In this document: positions 33,004-41,099 of the stretch, piece after piece | Layout of the letters: every line of letters begins with the position of its first letter | How positions within the stretch are numbered: position 1 is the first letter of the stretch | Origin: UBA5486 sp036744795 | GTDB lineage: Bacteria > Bacillota > UBA4882 > UBA10575 | Assembly (NCBI GenBank): GCA_036744795.1 | Contig: DAIOHK010000010.1 | Span: 1 to 64,000, forward strand | Direction: 5' to 3' | DNA length: 64,000 bases | Notes under the pieces: model-generated | Databases searched by the model: none | What the model saw: the letters and a program-made list of their open reading frames with translations, nothing else | Told to the model about the DNA's origin: nothing | Translations under genes and position numbers: made by a program

Positions 33004-34849
33004 TACAAAACCAACTGATGAGAGGGTAGTTAACCAGCCTATGCCTGGTCCGAGACCGGGGGGGGTTAGAGGGCCAAGACCAGGAGGACCGGGAGGAAGG
33101 TTCGCCCCAGTCTATAAACCGAAAGATACAAAAGCGACTTTAAAACGGTTATGGGTCTATATAAGTAAGCAAAAATCGCTCCTTCTTATTGTATTTCTAA
33201 TTGTGATACTTAGCTCTGTTTTGGATTTGATTGGCCCTTTTTTAACAGGTAAGGCCATTGATGATTATATTATTCCGCAAGATTTTAAAGGTCTGTTTTG
33301 GCTCTTACTTCTGATGGTGGGGATTTATCTACTGGCAGCTCTAAGTACGTATTTAAAAAACCGTTTAATGGTGGGTGTATCCTTGGAAACTGTTAGAAAC
33401 TTACGGCGGGATCTTTTTGATAAACTACAGACTCTGCCCTTGGCTTTCTTTGATGGCCGGCCTCATGGGGAATTAATGAGCAGGTTAATCAATGATGTAG
33501 ATAATGTCAATAATACCTTGAACTCTTGTATTACTTCGGTATTTGCAAGTCTTATTACTCTGACCGGTTCCTTGGTCATGATGCTTTACTTAAGCCCACT
33601 TCTTACTTTAGTAAGTATCACTATCATTCCATTGATGTTTTTACTCACCCGTAAAATAACCGGCTATACCAGAAAGCTTTTCTCGAAGCAACAGGCTTTG
33701 TTGGGAAACCTAAACGGTATTATTGAAGAGACTATTTCTGGACAGAAAGTAATAAAAGTATTTAACCGTGAAAATGAATGCCTCCGGGAATTTGGAGATT
33801 ATAACAATCAGCTAAAAAGAGTTGGAATCCGAGCCCAGATTTATTCTGGATTAATTGGTCCATTAATGAATGTCTTAAATAATCTAAGTTTTGCTCTAAT
33901 CGTTATTGCAGGTGGATTACTGGTGATTAAGGGTTCTATTACAGTAGGTGTAATTGTTAGCTTTACTAATTATGTCAGATATTTTACCCGCCCGCTCAAT
34001 GAATTGGCTAACCAATTTAATATGATTCAGTCGGGGATTGCTGGAGCGGAGAGGGTATTTGAAATTTTGGATGAAAAACCGGAACTTGAGGATGAACATT
34101 CTGATGATCAATTGAAGAAGGTAAGTGGGGAAGTCACCTTTAAAGATGTTTCTTTTGGCTATAAACAAGGCGAACCAGTTTTAAAAAATATAAATTTTAA
34201 AGCCAAACCTGGACAGGTTATTGCATTGGTTGGACCTACTGGTGCTGGAAAGACGACTATCATCAATCTGCTTGCTCGTTTTTATGATGTTAATGAGGGG
34301 GAGATTTTGCTAGATGGTAAGGATCTTCGGAGGATAAAAAAAGAGAACTTGCGGTCTTCATTAGGTATTGTCCTACAGGATACTTATCTATTTGCGGAAA
34401 CTGTGCGGGAGAATATTCGTTATGGAAGATTAGATGCGACTGATGAAGAAGTGGAAAAAGCAGCCAGACTTGCCAATGCCGAACAGTTCATTCTTCGTCT
34501 GCCTCGGGGTTATGATACTCTATTGACGGAGAATGGAGGAAACTTAAGTCAGGGACAAAGACAGCTGCTAGCGATTGCCCGGGCCATTCTGGCTGATCCG
34601 TATATACTAATTCTGGATGAGGCGACTAGTAGTGTAGATACCCGGACAGAGGCTCATATTCAGGAAGCGATGCTCAAATTAATGGAGGGGCGGACCAGTT
34701 TTGTTATTGCCCATCGCTTGAATACTGTTCGTAATGCGGATCTTATTCTGGTAGTAAATAATGGAGAGATTATAGAACGAGGTAACCACCGGGAACTCAC
34801 CGAAAAAAAGGGCTTTTATCAAGAACTATATAGTAGTCAGTTTAGATAA
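32996..34849 (+). CDS. Heterodimeric ABC multidrug exporter, catalytic subunit
   Basis: The 617-residue partner begins with a proline/glycine/arginine-rich cytoplasmic tail (GPRPGGVRGPRPGGPGG). That tail is typical of the larger subunit in this family. Six membrane helices follow, then an ATPase domain with Walker A VGPTGAGKTT, signature LSQGQRQ and canonical Walker B ILILDEATSSVD, so this half supplies the catalytic Glu. It is probably one operon with the MarR gene and the first subunit. Confidence 0.93.
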   Translation: MANTKPTDERVVNQPMPGPRPGGVRGPRPGGPGGRFAPVYKPKDTKATLKRLWVYISKQKSLLLIVFLIVILSSVLDLIGPFLTGKAIDDYIIPQDFKGLFWLLLLMVGIYLLAALSTYLKNRLMVGVSLETVRNLRRDLFDKLQTLPLAFFDGRPHGELMSRLINDVDNVNNTLNSCITSVFASLITLTGSLVMMLYLSPLLTLVSITIIPLMFLLTRKITGYTRKLFSKQQALLGNLNGIIEETISGQKVIKVFNRENECLREFGDYNNQLKRVGIRAQIYSGLIGPLMNVLNNLSFALIVIAGGLLVIKGSITVGVIVSFTNYVRYFTRPLNELANQFNMIQSGIAGAERVFEILDEKPELEDEHSDDQLKKVSGEVTFKDVSFGYKQGEPVLKNINFKAKPGQVIALVGPTGAGKTTIINLLARFYDVNEGEILLDGKDLRRIKKENLRSSLGIVLQDTYLFAETVRENIRYGRLDATDEEVEKAARLANAEQFILRLPRGYDTLLTENGGNLSQGQRQLLAIARAILADPYILILDEATSSVDTRTEAHIQEAMLKLMEGRTSFVIAHRLNTVRNADLILVVNNGEIIERGNHRELTEKKGFYQELYSSQFR

Positions 34850-34964
34850 AAGTTGCTTTTTTATCTTGGCATTCAACATTAAAAGGCAGTTCACTTCTGA
34901 GGTAAAAATAGATATAATAAAGTCGGTTGCAAAATGACCAGTTAAATGTCGGGGGGAAGTTGTA

Positions 34965-35384
34965 TTGAATATTGCCTTTTTTCTTACACCAAAAGAAGAA
35001 GTGATTTGGATATCGAGTAATTCGACAATGAGGCAAGCAATTGAGAAGATGGAATTTCATAGGTATACAGCAATGCCACTTGTTGATGATGATGGTAAAT
35101 ATGCCGGGACTATAACAGAAGGGGATCTACTTTGGCATTTAAAGCATACTCCGGATCTAAAATTCAGGGATACCAATAAAGTTCAGATTAAAGATATTCC
35201 AAAACAAAAATATAATAAGCCGGTTTCTATTGATTCGCAGATTGAGGATTTGGTTCTGCTATCAATTAATCAGAATTTTATTCCGGTGGTTGATGATCAT
35301 GAGATGTTTATTGGCATTGTTAAGAGAAGTACGATTATTAATTATTTATACAAAAACAATTGCAAAATCAACAAAATAGTATAA
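34965..35384 (+). CDS. CBS-domain pair protein
   Basis: A TTG start at 34965 after GGGGGAAG opens a 139-residue protein made of two CBS domains: residues 1-60 (MRQAIEKMEFHRYTAMPLVD, GTITEGDLLWHL) and 75-130 (SIDSQIEDLVLLSINQNFIP, FIGIVKRSTIINYL). CBS pairs bind adenosyl nucleotides. Stand-alone forms such as B. subtilis DarB/CbpB bind c-di-AMP and regulate other proteins. The target here is unknown. Confidence 0.85.
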   Translation: MNIAFFLTPKEEVIWISSNSTMRQAIEKMEFHRYTAMPLVDDDGKYAGTITEGDLLWHLKHTPDLKFRDTNKVQIKDIPKQKYNKPVSIDSQIEDLVLLSINQNFIPVVDDHEMFIGIVKRSTIINYLYKNNCKINKIV

Positions 35385-35398
35385 CATTTTTTGTAGAG

Positions 35399-35461
35399 GC
35401 AAGGGGACGGTTCTTGTGTTTGTTTACTTCATTAAGTGCAGGCAGAGAACCGTCCTCTTGT
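35399..35461. repeat. REP-like palindrome
   Basis: CAAGGGGACGGTTCT (35400-35414) pairs with AGAACCGTCCTCTTG (35446-35460). The GGGGACGGTTCT motif is widespread in Clostridia next to IS200-like REP-associated transposases. No transposase is nearby. It may also terminate the CBS gene. Confidence 0.65.
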
Positions 35462-35534
35462 CTTTAAAAAGCAATTTTACCAATTATACTTGACTGTATT
35501 ATAACCATATATTACAATGTGACTAGAGATTCAT

Positions 35535-35556
35535 ATGAATATGAATTCATATTCAT
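35535..35556 (+). promoter_or_regulatory. Putative TetR operator
   Basis: A perfect 22-base palindrome with half-site ATGAATATGAA, overlapped on its left by a second palindrome, ATTCATATGAAT. It lies 95 bases before the TetR start codon. Confidence 0.6.
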
Positions 35557-35650
35557 AAATATCTAATTATTGATTGAGAATTGCATATTATTGATGAAGT
35601 ATTCTAAGGTAATTATGCAACTTCTTCAAATATAAGGATGGGGAAGAGAT

Positions 35651-36265
35651 TTGCCAAAAGAAACATTTTTTAATTTACCGGAGAAAAAACAAGAAAGGGT
35701 AATCGAGGCGGCAATCGAAGAGTTTGCTACTTATCCATTTCATAAAGCCAGAATTACAGCAATAGCGGACAATGCTGGAATAGCTAAAGGAAGTTTTTAT
35801 CAATATTTTAAAGACAAGAAAGATCTTTATAAATATATTATCGAGTTAACCGTAGAAAAAAAACTAACCTATATAAATAAAGAGATGATGGTAAATAGGG
35901 AAAAATATAATTTTTTTCAGATTTTACGTGAGATTTATTTAAGTGGGATTAGATTTGCAGAAGAGAACCCTCGTTTAATTCCCATTGGTTTCATGTTGAT
36001 AAATGATAAAAAACTGTATCATGAGATCTTTGGTGAGTACAAAGATCAGAGTAGCGATTTTTTTCAACAATTATTGATCCAGGGAAAAGCTAAAGGAGAT
36101 CTAGACCCGGCAATTGATCCGGTGTTGGTCTCTAAAATGTTAACTAGTATCAGTTATTCCTTGGGAGATTTAATTTACGAGGATGGTACGTTAGATATGA
36201 ATGATATGGAGATTATCGACCAGATGCTCCATTTTATTGAGAATGGGATTAAAAAAAGAGAATAA
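35651..36265 (+). CDS. TetR-family regulator
   Basis: A TTG start after GGGGAAGAG gives 204 residues. The N-terminal TetR helix-turn-helix is RVIEAAIEEFATYPFHKARI and GIAKGSFYQYFKDKKDLYKY; the rest is the ligand-binding, dimerising domain. It is upstream of the ABC/LolA/barrel genes in the same direction and is their probable repressor. It likely also represses itself through the palindrome upstream. Confidence 0.9.
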   Translation: MPKETFFNLPEKKQERVIEAAIEEFATYPFHKARITAIADNAGIAKGSFYQYFKDKKDLYKYIIELTVEKKLTYINKEMMVNREKYNFFQILREIYLSGIRFAEENPRLIPIGFMLINDKKLYHEIFGEYKDQSSDFFQQLLIQGKAKGDLDPAIDPVLVSKMLTSISYSLGDLIYEDGTLDMNDMEIIDQMLHFIENGIKKRE

Positions 36266-36392
36266 ACTTGTTAGTTCTCTCTTACGATTTGTCACTTGTT
36301 TTTGGATAAATCTTTACATAAAATGAGTGGGTGAGTTTTTATGTTTTAAAGTTGTGCGAACAACAACAGTAAACTAAAAAGGAGGGAAGAAG

Positions 36393-36617
36393 ATGAATAA
36401 AAATATTTTTCGAAGAGTAATTCAAACTATTTTAACTTTAGTATTGCAAAGTGTTATTTTGTTTATTTCTGCAGGGACATATCGTTGGATATGGGCTTGG
36501 ATGTTCATTGTTACCGGCGTGGTAATTCTTGTTATTAATTTTATGGTTCTTCCCCAAGAAGTAATAGAAGAAAGGGGAACTTGGTCAATGGTATCTCAAA
36601 CATCTAAATTTAACTGA
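36393..36617 (+). pseudogene. Isoprenylcysteine-methyltransferase-like membrane protein, truncated
   Basis: The ATG at 36393 follows AAGGAGGG. The 74 residues contain two membrane segments (IQTILTLVLQSVILFISAGT and WAWMFIVTGVVILVINFMVL) and then EVIEERG. These match the N-terminal part of ICMT/PEMT-type methyltransferases. The catalytic C-terminal half is absent; the frame changes into unrelated residues (TWSMVSQTSKFN) and stops. It is likely a 3' deletion. Confidence 0.5.
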
Positions 36618-36756
36618 AAGACTAGTAACAAGTGATAAGACGATACATAACTTATAATTAATCTCTTGTTTCAGTTAGTATTTATCAATAAAGGCTCTAA
36701 AGCTTGTCATTTAAATTGAGCGACGAGCAATGAGTAACGAGATGGAGGTTATTAAA

Positions 36757-37464
36757 ATGGCTTTATTGGAATTAAAGGGAGTAACAAAGATTTATCAACA
36801 AGGGAAAATTGAGGTACCGGCATTAAGAGGGATTGACCTTACGGTGGAGGCGGGGGAGTTTACTACTGTCTTTGGCCCATCCGGTTCAGGTAAAACAACA
36901 TTACTTAATATGATCGGATGTTTGGATAAACCTAGCAGCGGTAGTATTAAATTTAATGGTAGACAGTTGGCAGATCTAGATAAAAAAACTCTGGCCATGA
37001 TTCGAAGACATAATGTTGGTTTTATTTTTCAGAGTTATAATTTAATCCCGGTGCTTACTGCCTATGAAAATGTAGAGTTTGCAATTAGACTGATTAACAA
37101 AGATAATAAAAATGAGATAAAAGATCGGGTGATGAAGATCCTGGCTGATGTTGGCCTGGAAGGACTGGAAAATAGAAGGCCAAATGAATTATCAGGCGGC
37201 CAGAAACAACGGGTGGCGATTGCCAGAGCTTTAGTTAAGGAGCCAAAACTGATCTTGGCCGATGAACCTTCTGCTAACCTGGATTCCAAAAGTAGTGAAG
37301 AGGTTCTGGAAGTGATGGTGAAGATGAATAAAGAACTGGGAACAACCTTTATTTTCTCTACTCACGATCCGCGGGTGATGGATTATGCCCGGCGGTTAAT
37401 AGAAATTCGGGATGGCCTAATCTCCAAAGACCAAAGGAGGGAAAGCAAAGATGTTCCTAACTAA
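36757..37464 (+). CDS. ABC transporter ATPase (LolD/MacB type)
   Basis: The start MALLELKGVTKIYQQG at 36757 follows ATGGAGG; an ATG at 36730 is in frame but unsupported. The 235-residue ATPase has Walker A GPSGSGKTT (40-48), signature LSGGQKQRVAIAR and Walker B LILADEPSANLD; the LADEP form is typical of the LolD/MacB family. The next gene, an FtsX-type permease, starts inside its last codons. It powers the trans-envelope system encoded downstream. Confidence 0.93.
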   Translation: MALLELKGVTKIYQQGKIEVPALRGIDLTVEAGEFTTVFGPSGSGKTTLLNMIGCLDKPSSGSIKFNGRQLADLDKKTLAMIRRHNVGFIFQSYNLIPVLTAYENVEFAIRLINKDNKNEIKDRVMKILADVGLEGLENRRPNELSGGQKQRVAIARALVKEPKLILADEPSANLDSKSSEEVLEVMVKMNKELGTTFIFSTHDPRVMDYARRLIEIRDGLISKDQRRESKDVPN

Positions 37465-38689
37465 GCTGGCTTTTAAAAATCTCGCACGCCACTGTAATCG
37501 GACTCTAATTACAGCCAGTATTATTGCTTTTGCCATCTTCTTCTATATTCTCTTTGATTCGCTAATTGGTGGTATGACTGAAATGTCGTATGAGAGTATT
37601 ATTAATCATGAGGCCGGACATCTTCAGGTAGTAAACCCTAAGTACTGGGAAGAAGAGGATGAATTACCTCTGGAAAACCTAATATCTGTTGAGCCACAAT
37701 TGATGATGGCAATCGAAGGTGTAGAAAGGTATCAAGCTGCTTCACCTGAACTGAACTTTGCAGCCCGGCTTAATAATGGTATTAATGAACTACCGGTAAT
37801 TGGAAGAGGGATTATTCCTGGAGATTTTGAAGCAGTATTTGCTTTGGAAAAGCAATTTGTTGAGGGAAGAATGTTTTCCCATGGAGAGAATAAGGTGGTA
37901 CTGGGGAAAAGACTGGCTGATCTTATGCAACTAGAAGTGGGTGATTATATCATCCTTCTGGTTAAAGATAAAAACGAAACTTTTAATACGATCGAAGCAG
38001 AGATTTCAGGACTGGTTCATACAGGTAATCCTAATGTGAATCAGAATATCGTCTATCTGCCCCTTGATATAGTGCAGCAGGCACTTAATGTTGATGGTCA
38101 GGTGAGTAAGGTCATCATTAGACTGGAGAATAAGGATTTGGCAATGAGACTAACTAAGGAGCTGGCAGAAAAGATTAACGCTTTAAATGATCAGCTTACA
38201 GTCTATTCTTGGAACCAACTAGAAGCTGTTTCTTTTGCTGGCGCCAAACAAATGGGTAATCAGCTGATCCTGGCCATCATCTTATTGATTGCCGCAATTG
38301 CGATCATCAATACCGTAATCCTGGCGGCTCTAGAGAGGATGACCGAGATTGGAATGATGAAGGCGATGGGCTTACGAGAAAATGAGATTATTTATACCTT
38401 TGTCCTGGAATCAACCGGTATTGGTATTCTAGGGGGAATTATTGGGGTGGTTTTAGGACTTGGTGGAGTTGGTATATTTTCTAAAGTTGGTATTGATTTT
38501 GCAGCTTTATATGGTTTCGATTTGGGTAGTTTTGGTGTGCCGATCCTGGATCGGATCTATGGGGTATGGAATCCAAAGGCTTTTATTGAAGTCTTTGCTT
38601 TTGGTGTCATAGTTTCACTATTATCCAGTATTCCACCGGCATACTGGGCGGCAGATAAAGACCCGATTAAGGCTATTTATCATCGCTAG
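37451..38689 (+). CDS. FtsX/LolE-type ABC permease 1
   Basis: A 412-residue permease with one N-terminal membrane helix (SIIAFAIFFYILFDSLIGGM), a large extracytoplasmic domain (residues about 50-270) and three C-terminal helices (FtsX domain, IIAIINTVILAALERMTEI and so on). The ribosome site GGAGGG lies in the ATPase gene. The four-helix layout with a big periplasmic domain matches LolC/LolE and MacB. Those extract lipids or lipoproteins from the inner membrane, or use their periplasmic domain to drive substrates. Confidence 0.9.
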   Translation: MFLTKLAFKNLARHCNRTLITASIIAFAIFFYILFDSLIGGMTEMSYESIINHEAGHLQVVNPKYWEEEDELPLENLISVEPQLMMAIEGVERYQAASPELNFAARLNNGINELPVIGRGIIPGDFEAVFALEKQFVEGRMFSHGENKVVLGKRLADLMQLEVGDYIILLVKDKNETFNTIEAEISGLVHTGNPNVNQNIVYLPLDIVQQALNVDGQVSKVIIRLENKDLAMRLTKELAEKINALNDQLTVYSWNQLEAVSFAGAKQMGNQLILAIILLIAAIAIINTVILAALERMTEIGMMKAMGLRENEIIYTFVLESTGIGILGGIIGVVLGLGGVGIFSKVGIDFAALYGFDLGSFGVPILDRIYGVWNPKAFIEVFAFGVIVSLLSSIPPAYWAADKDPIKAIYHR

Positions 38690-38700
38690 GGGGGGTAAAA

Positions 38701-39960
38701 ATGGGATTTATTACGAAATTAGCTTTTAAAAATCTATCCCGGCATAAATTGAGGACTATTGTTTCGGTTATTGCCATTGCTTTTTCCGTGATGATTGTGG
38801 TGTTTGCTAGGGGACTGATTGTAGGAATGATTGACTCTCTTTCAGCAGATCATATTCAATATAATTCCGGACATATTAAAATAATTGATCGCGAATATTA
38901 TGAGCAAGAACGCCTACTTCCACTCAATTATCCGGTGGATGGATTTGATGGACAGGGCTTAGATGAGATGATTACGGGTTTACAAGGGATAAAAAATGTC
39001 GAGATGGTGATTCCTAGGCTTAAATTTGGTGCCATGGTTAGTACGGGGAAAGAATTAGTAACGATGAGTGGCTGGGGAGTTAATCCGGAACAGGAAACGA
39101 CCTTCACCAATATTGAGGATTACCTGGTAGAGGGGAGGATGGTAGAACCCGGTCAGATGGAAGTAGTGATGGGGAAAGTTTTATTGGATAAAATCAATTG
39201 TCAGGTTGGCGATAAGGTTACTATTTTATATAATACAGCTTTTAGTTCTCCAAAGGCTGCTACCTTTAGGATCGTTGGACGGCTGGAAAGTGGTCTTAAA
39301 CTACTAAATGAGTTTGTATTTTATCTACCGCTGGATCAAGCCCAGAGGCTCTTAGATATGGATGATCAGGTTACCGAGTTACTGCTGGTAACATCGGATC
39401 AGAATATTGTTCCTCGGGTACTGCCAGAAGTAAAAGAATTACTGGCGGGTAAAGGAAAGACCGATAGATATCTGGCTTTAGGGTATAAAGAGACCAGTGA
39501 TTTTATTCCGCTGATGGATATAATGAAGATAATTTATAATCAGATTTATATCTTCCTAGTATTTTTATCTTGTATTGTAGTGATCAATACTATGATTATG
39601 ATTGTCAAAGAGCGAACACCAGAGATTGGTATGATGGCGGCTATGGGACTGGAAAGCAAAGAGATCTTACAACTTTTTGTTATTGAGGGCGGAATTATGG
39701 GGGTGTTTGGCAGTCTGCTCGGAGCGGTTTTAGGTTCCGTATTGACTAGTTATTTAGCTGAAGTGGGGCTTGACTATACCTCTGCTATGTCTGGGATGAG
39801 TGCAGATATCATCTTTAATGCCATTGTTTATCCGGTGTCTTCAGTTGGTAATACGCTTTTTGCCTTTGCACTGGGAGTGATTATTGTTACCCTTGCTTCT
39901 ATTTTTCCAGCCCGGAAGGCAGCAAGGCTGGAGCCTACTGAAGCAATGAGAGGAATTTAA
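38701..39960 (+). CDS. FtsX/LolE-type ABC permease 2
   Basis: A 419-residue paralogue of the preceding permease, with the same N-terminal pattern (TKLAFKNLSRHKLRT) and C-terminal FtsX domain (VVINTMIMIVKERTPEIGMM, ASIFPARKAARLEPTEAMRG). GGGGGG lies before the start. The two permeases probably form a heterodimer, as LolC and LolE do. A MITE-like element begins right after its stop codon. Confidence 0.9.
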   Translation: MGFITKLAFKNLSRHKLRTIVSVIAIAFSVMIVVFARGLIVGMIDSLSADHIQYNSGHIKIIDREYYEQERLLPLNYPVDGFDGQGLDEMITGLQGIKNVEMVIPRLKFGAMVSTGKELVTMSGWGVNPEQETTFTNIEDYLVEGRMVEPGQMEVVMGKVLLDKINCQVGDKVTILYNTAFSSPKAATFRIVGRLESGLKLLNEFVFYLPLDQAQRLLDMDDQVTELLLVTSDQNIVPRVLPEVKELLAGKGKTDRYLALGYKETSDFIPLMDIMKIIYNQIYIFLVFLSCIVVINTMIMIVKERTPEIGMMAAMGLESKEILQLFVIEGGIMGVFGSLLGAVLGSVLTSYLAEVGLDYTSAMSGMSADIIFNAIVYPVSSVGNTLFAFALGVIIVTLASIFPARKAARLEPTEAMRGI

Positions 39961-39962
39961 AT

Positions 39963-40106
39963 GAGGGAATTGCAAAATTACCTTAAGCATGTATTTAACC
40001 ACAATATATAGTGTTTATCTTTTATTGTCTAAGTTTAGACAATTACTAGTGAGGCTATCAATATATTGTGGTCAAATTTAAATAATTGAATTATGCAATT
40101 CCTTAA
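39963..40106. repeat. MITE-like element, full copy B
   Basis: About 144 bases, closely similar to copy A at 28788-28942, with the same outer and inner inverted repeats and the central TTGTCTAAGTTTAGACAA hairpin. It fills nearly the whole spacer between permease 2 and the LolA-like gene and ends 21 bases before the latter's start. The operon transcript would therefore carry its fold. Confidence 0.8.
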
Positions 40107-40127
40107 AAAGAAGGGAGTTAAGTTTAA

Positions 40128-40874
40128 GTGAGAAAAAGGATAGGATTACTATTAGGATGTTTAATTATAATTTCCATATTTGCCTCCATATCAGTTAGTG
40201 CGATGACCGCTGAAGAGATTATCAAAAAAAGAGATAGTAACGAGTATATTAAGACGGCCAAAGCAGAATCAGAGATGAGTATTGTTAGTGGTAACCGGAG
40301 AATTACGAAAACCATGGTCTCTTATATAGAAGGGGATAATGGCCTAACGATCTTTACTAATCCCCGGGATCGAGGTACCAAGTTTTTAAAACGGGATGAT
40401 GATCTGTGGATGTTTTTCCCTGAGGCGGAAGACCTAGTGAAGATCTCTGGTCATATGCTTAATCAGGGGATGATGGGCAGTGACTTCTCCTATCAGGATA
40501 TGATGGAATCTGATAAGCTGACTGAGTTATATAAATTTGAATTGATCGGTGAAGAAAAAATAGAAGGCCGTAACTGCTATGTACTAGAAGGAATTGCCAT
40601 TGAAGGGAAAAAAGTTTCTTATTATCGACGCAAATCCTGGGTTGATAAGGAAAGATTCGTGGGCTTAAAAGAAGAGCTTTATGCTAAAAGTGGCCGGTTA
40701 TTGAAGGCAATGAAAGTTAATAAAGTGGAAGAGATCGAAGGCCGCTGGTATCCAATGGAATCAGTAATGGAAGATAAACTACGGAAAGGCTCCAGAACAG
40801 AATTTGTGATTAAATCGATTGAGTTTAATCCTAAAATACCTGCTGGGACTTTTACTTTGGAGAACTTAAAGTAA
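40128..40874 (+). CDS. LolA-like outer-membrane lipoprotein-sorting protein
   Basis: A GTG start after AAGGGAG. The 248 residues have a signal peptide (to SVSA, about residue 25). A LolA/LppX-like half-barrel follows: MTAEEIIKKRDSNEYIKTAK, GTKFLKRDDDLWMFFPEAED, GMMGSDFSYQDMM, ELIGEEKIEGRNCYVLE. Proteins of this type carry lipids or lipoproteins in the periplasm. The GSDFSYQDM motif is shared with LolA-like proteins found beside RND or ABC pumps, rather than with classical LolA. Confidence 0.85.
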   Translation: MRKRIGLLLGCLIIISIFASISVSAMTAEEIIKKRDSNEYIKTAKAESEMSIVSGNRRITKTMVSYIEGDNGLTIFTNPRDRGTKFLKRDDDLWMFFPEAEDLVKISGHMLNQGMMGSDFSYQDMMESDKLTELYKFELIGEEKIEGRNCYVLEGIAIEGKKVSYYRRKSWVDKERFVGLKEELYAKSGRLLKAMKVNKVEEIEGRWYPMESVMEDKLRKGSRTEFVIKSIEFNPKIPAGTFTLENLK

Positions 40875-40923
40875 AAGAAAATGAGACGGTATTTATGTCT
40901 AGGGAGATTACGCTGGCTACCAA

Positions 40924-40985
40924 GTCGCTCACGCCGGTCACCTTAACATCACGCAGTGATTTAAATCAAAGCCGGGTGAGTCGAC
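40924..40985. repeat. Hairpin family 2, reference copy
   Basis: A 62-base unit with terminal arms GTCGCTCACGCCGG and CCGGGTGAGTCGAC and an inner ATCACGCAGTGAT hairpin. Related copies lie at 21733-21805, 51526-51590, 59842-59906 and 59929-59990. It sits between the LolA-like gene and the barrel gene. A partial left arm (ACGCTGGCTACC) precedes it at 40910. Confidence 0.7.
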
Positions 40986-41099
40986 CGGATGTATTTATCA
41001 CAAAGAATGACGAATGAAGAAATTCAATAAACAACATTCTGACCAGGCTGGGTAAAAAATATTAATACGAGCAACGAGCATCGAGGGGGGTTGATACTG

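Noticed and set aside
36718..41085. ACGAGCA-like heptamer repeats before the genes at 36757 and 41100
   Set aside because: Only two or three imperfect units each; they may be chance or slippage and have no clear role.
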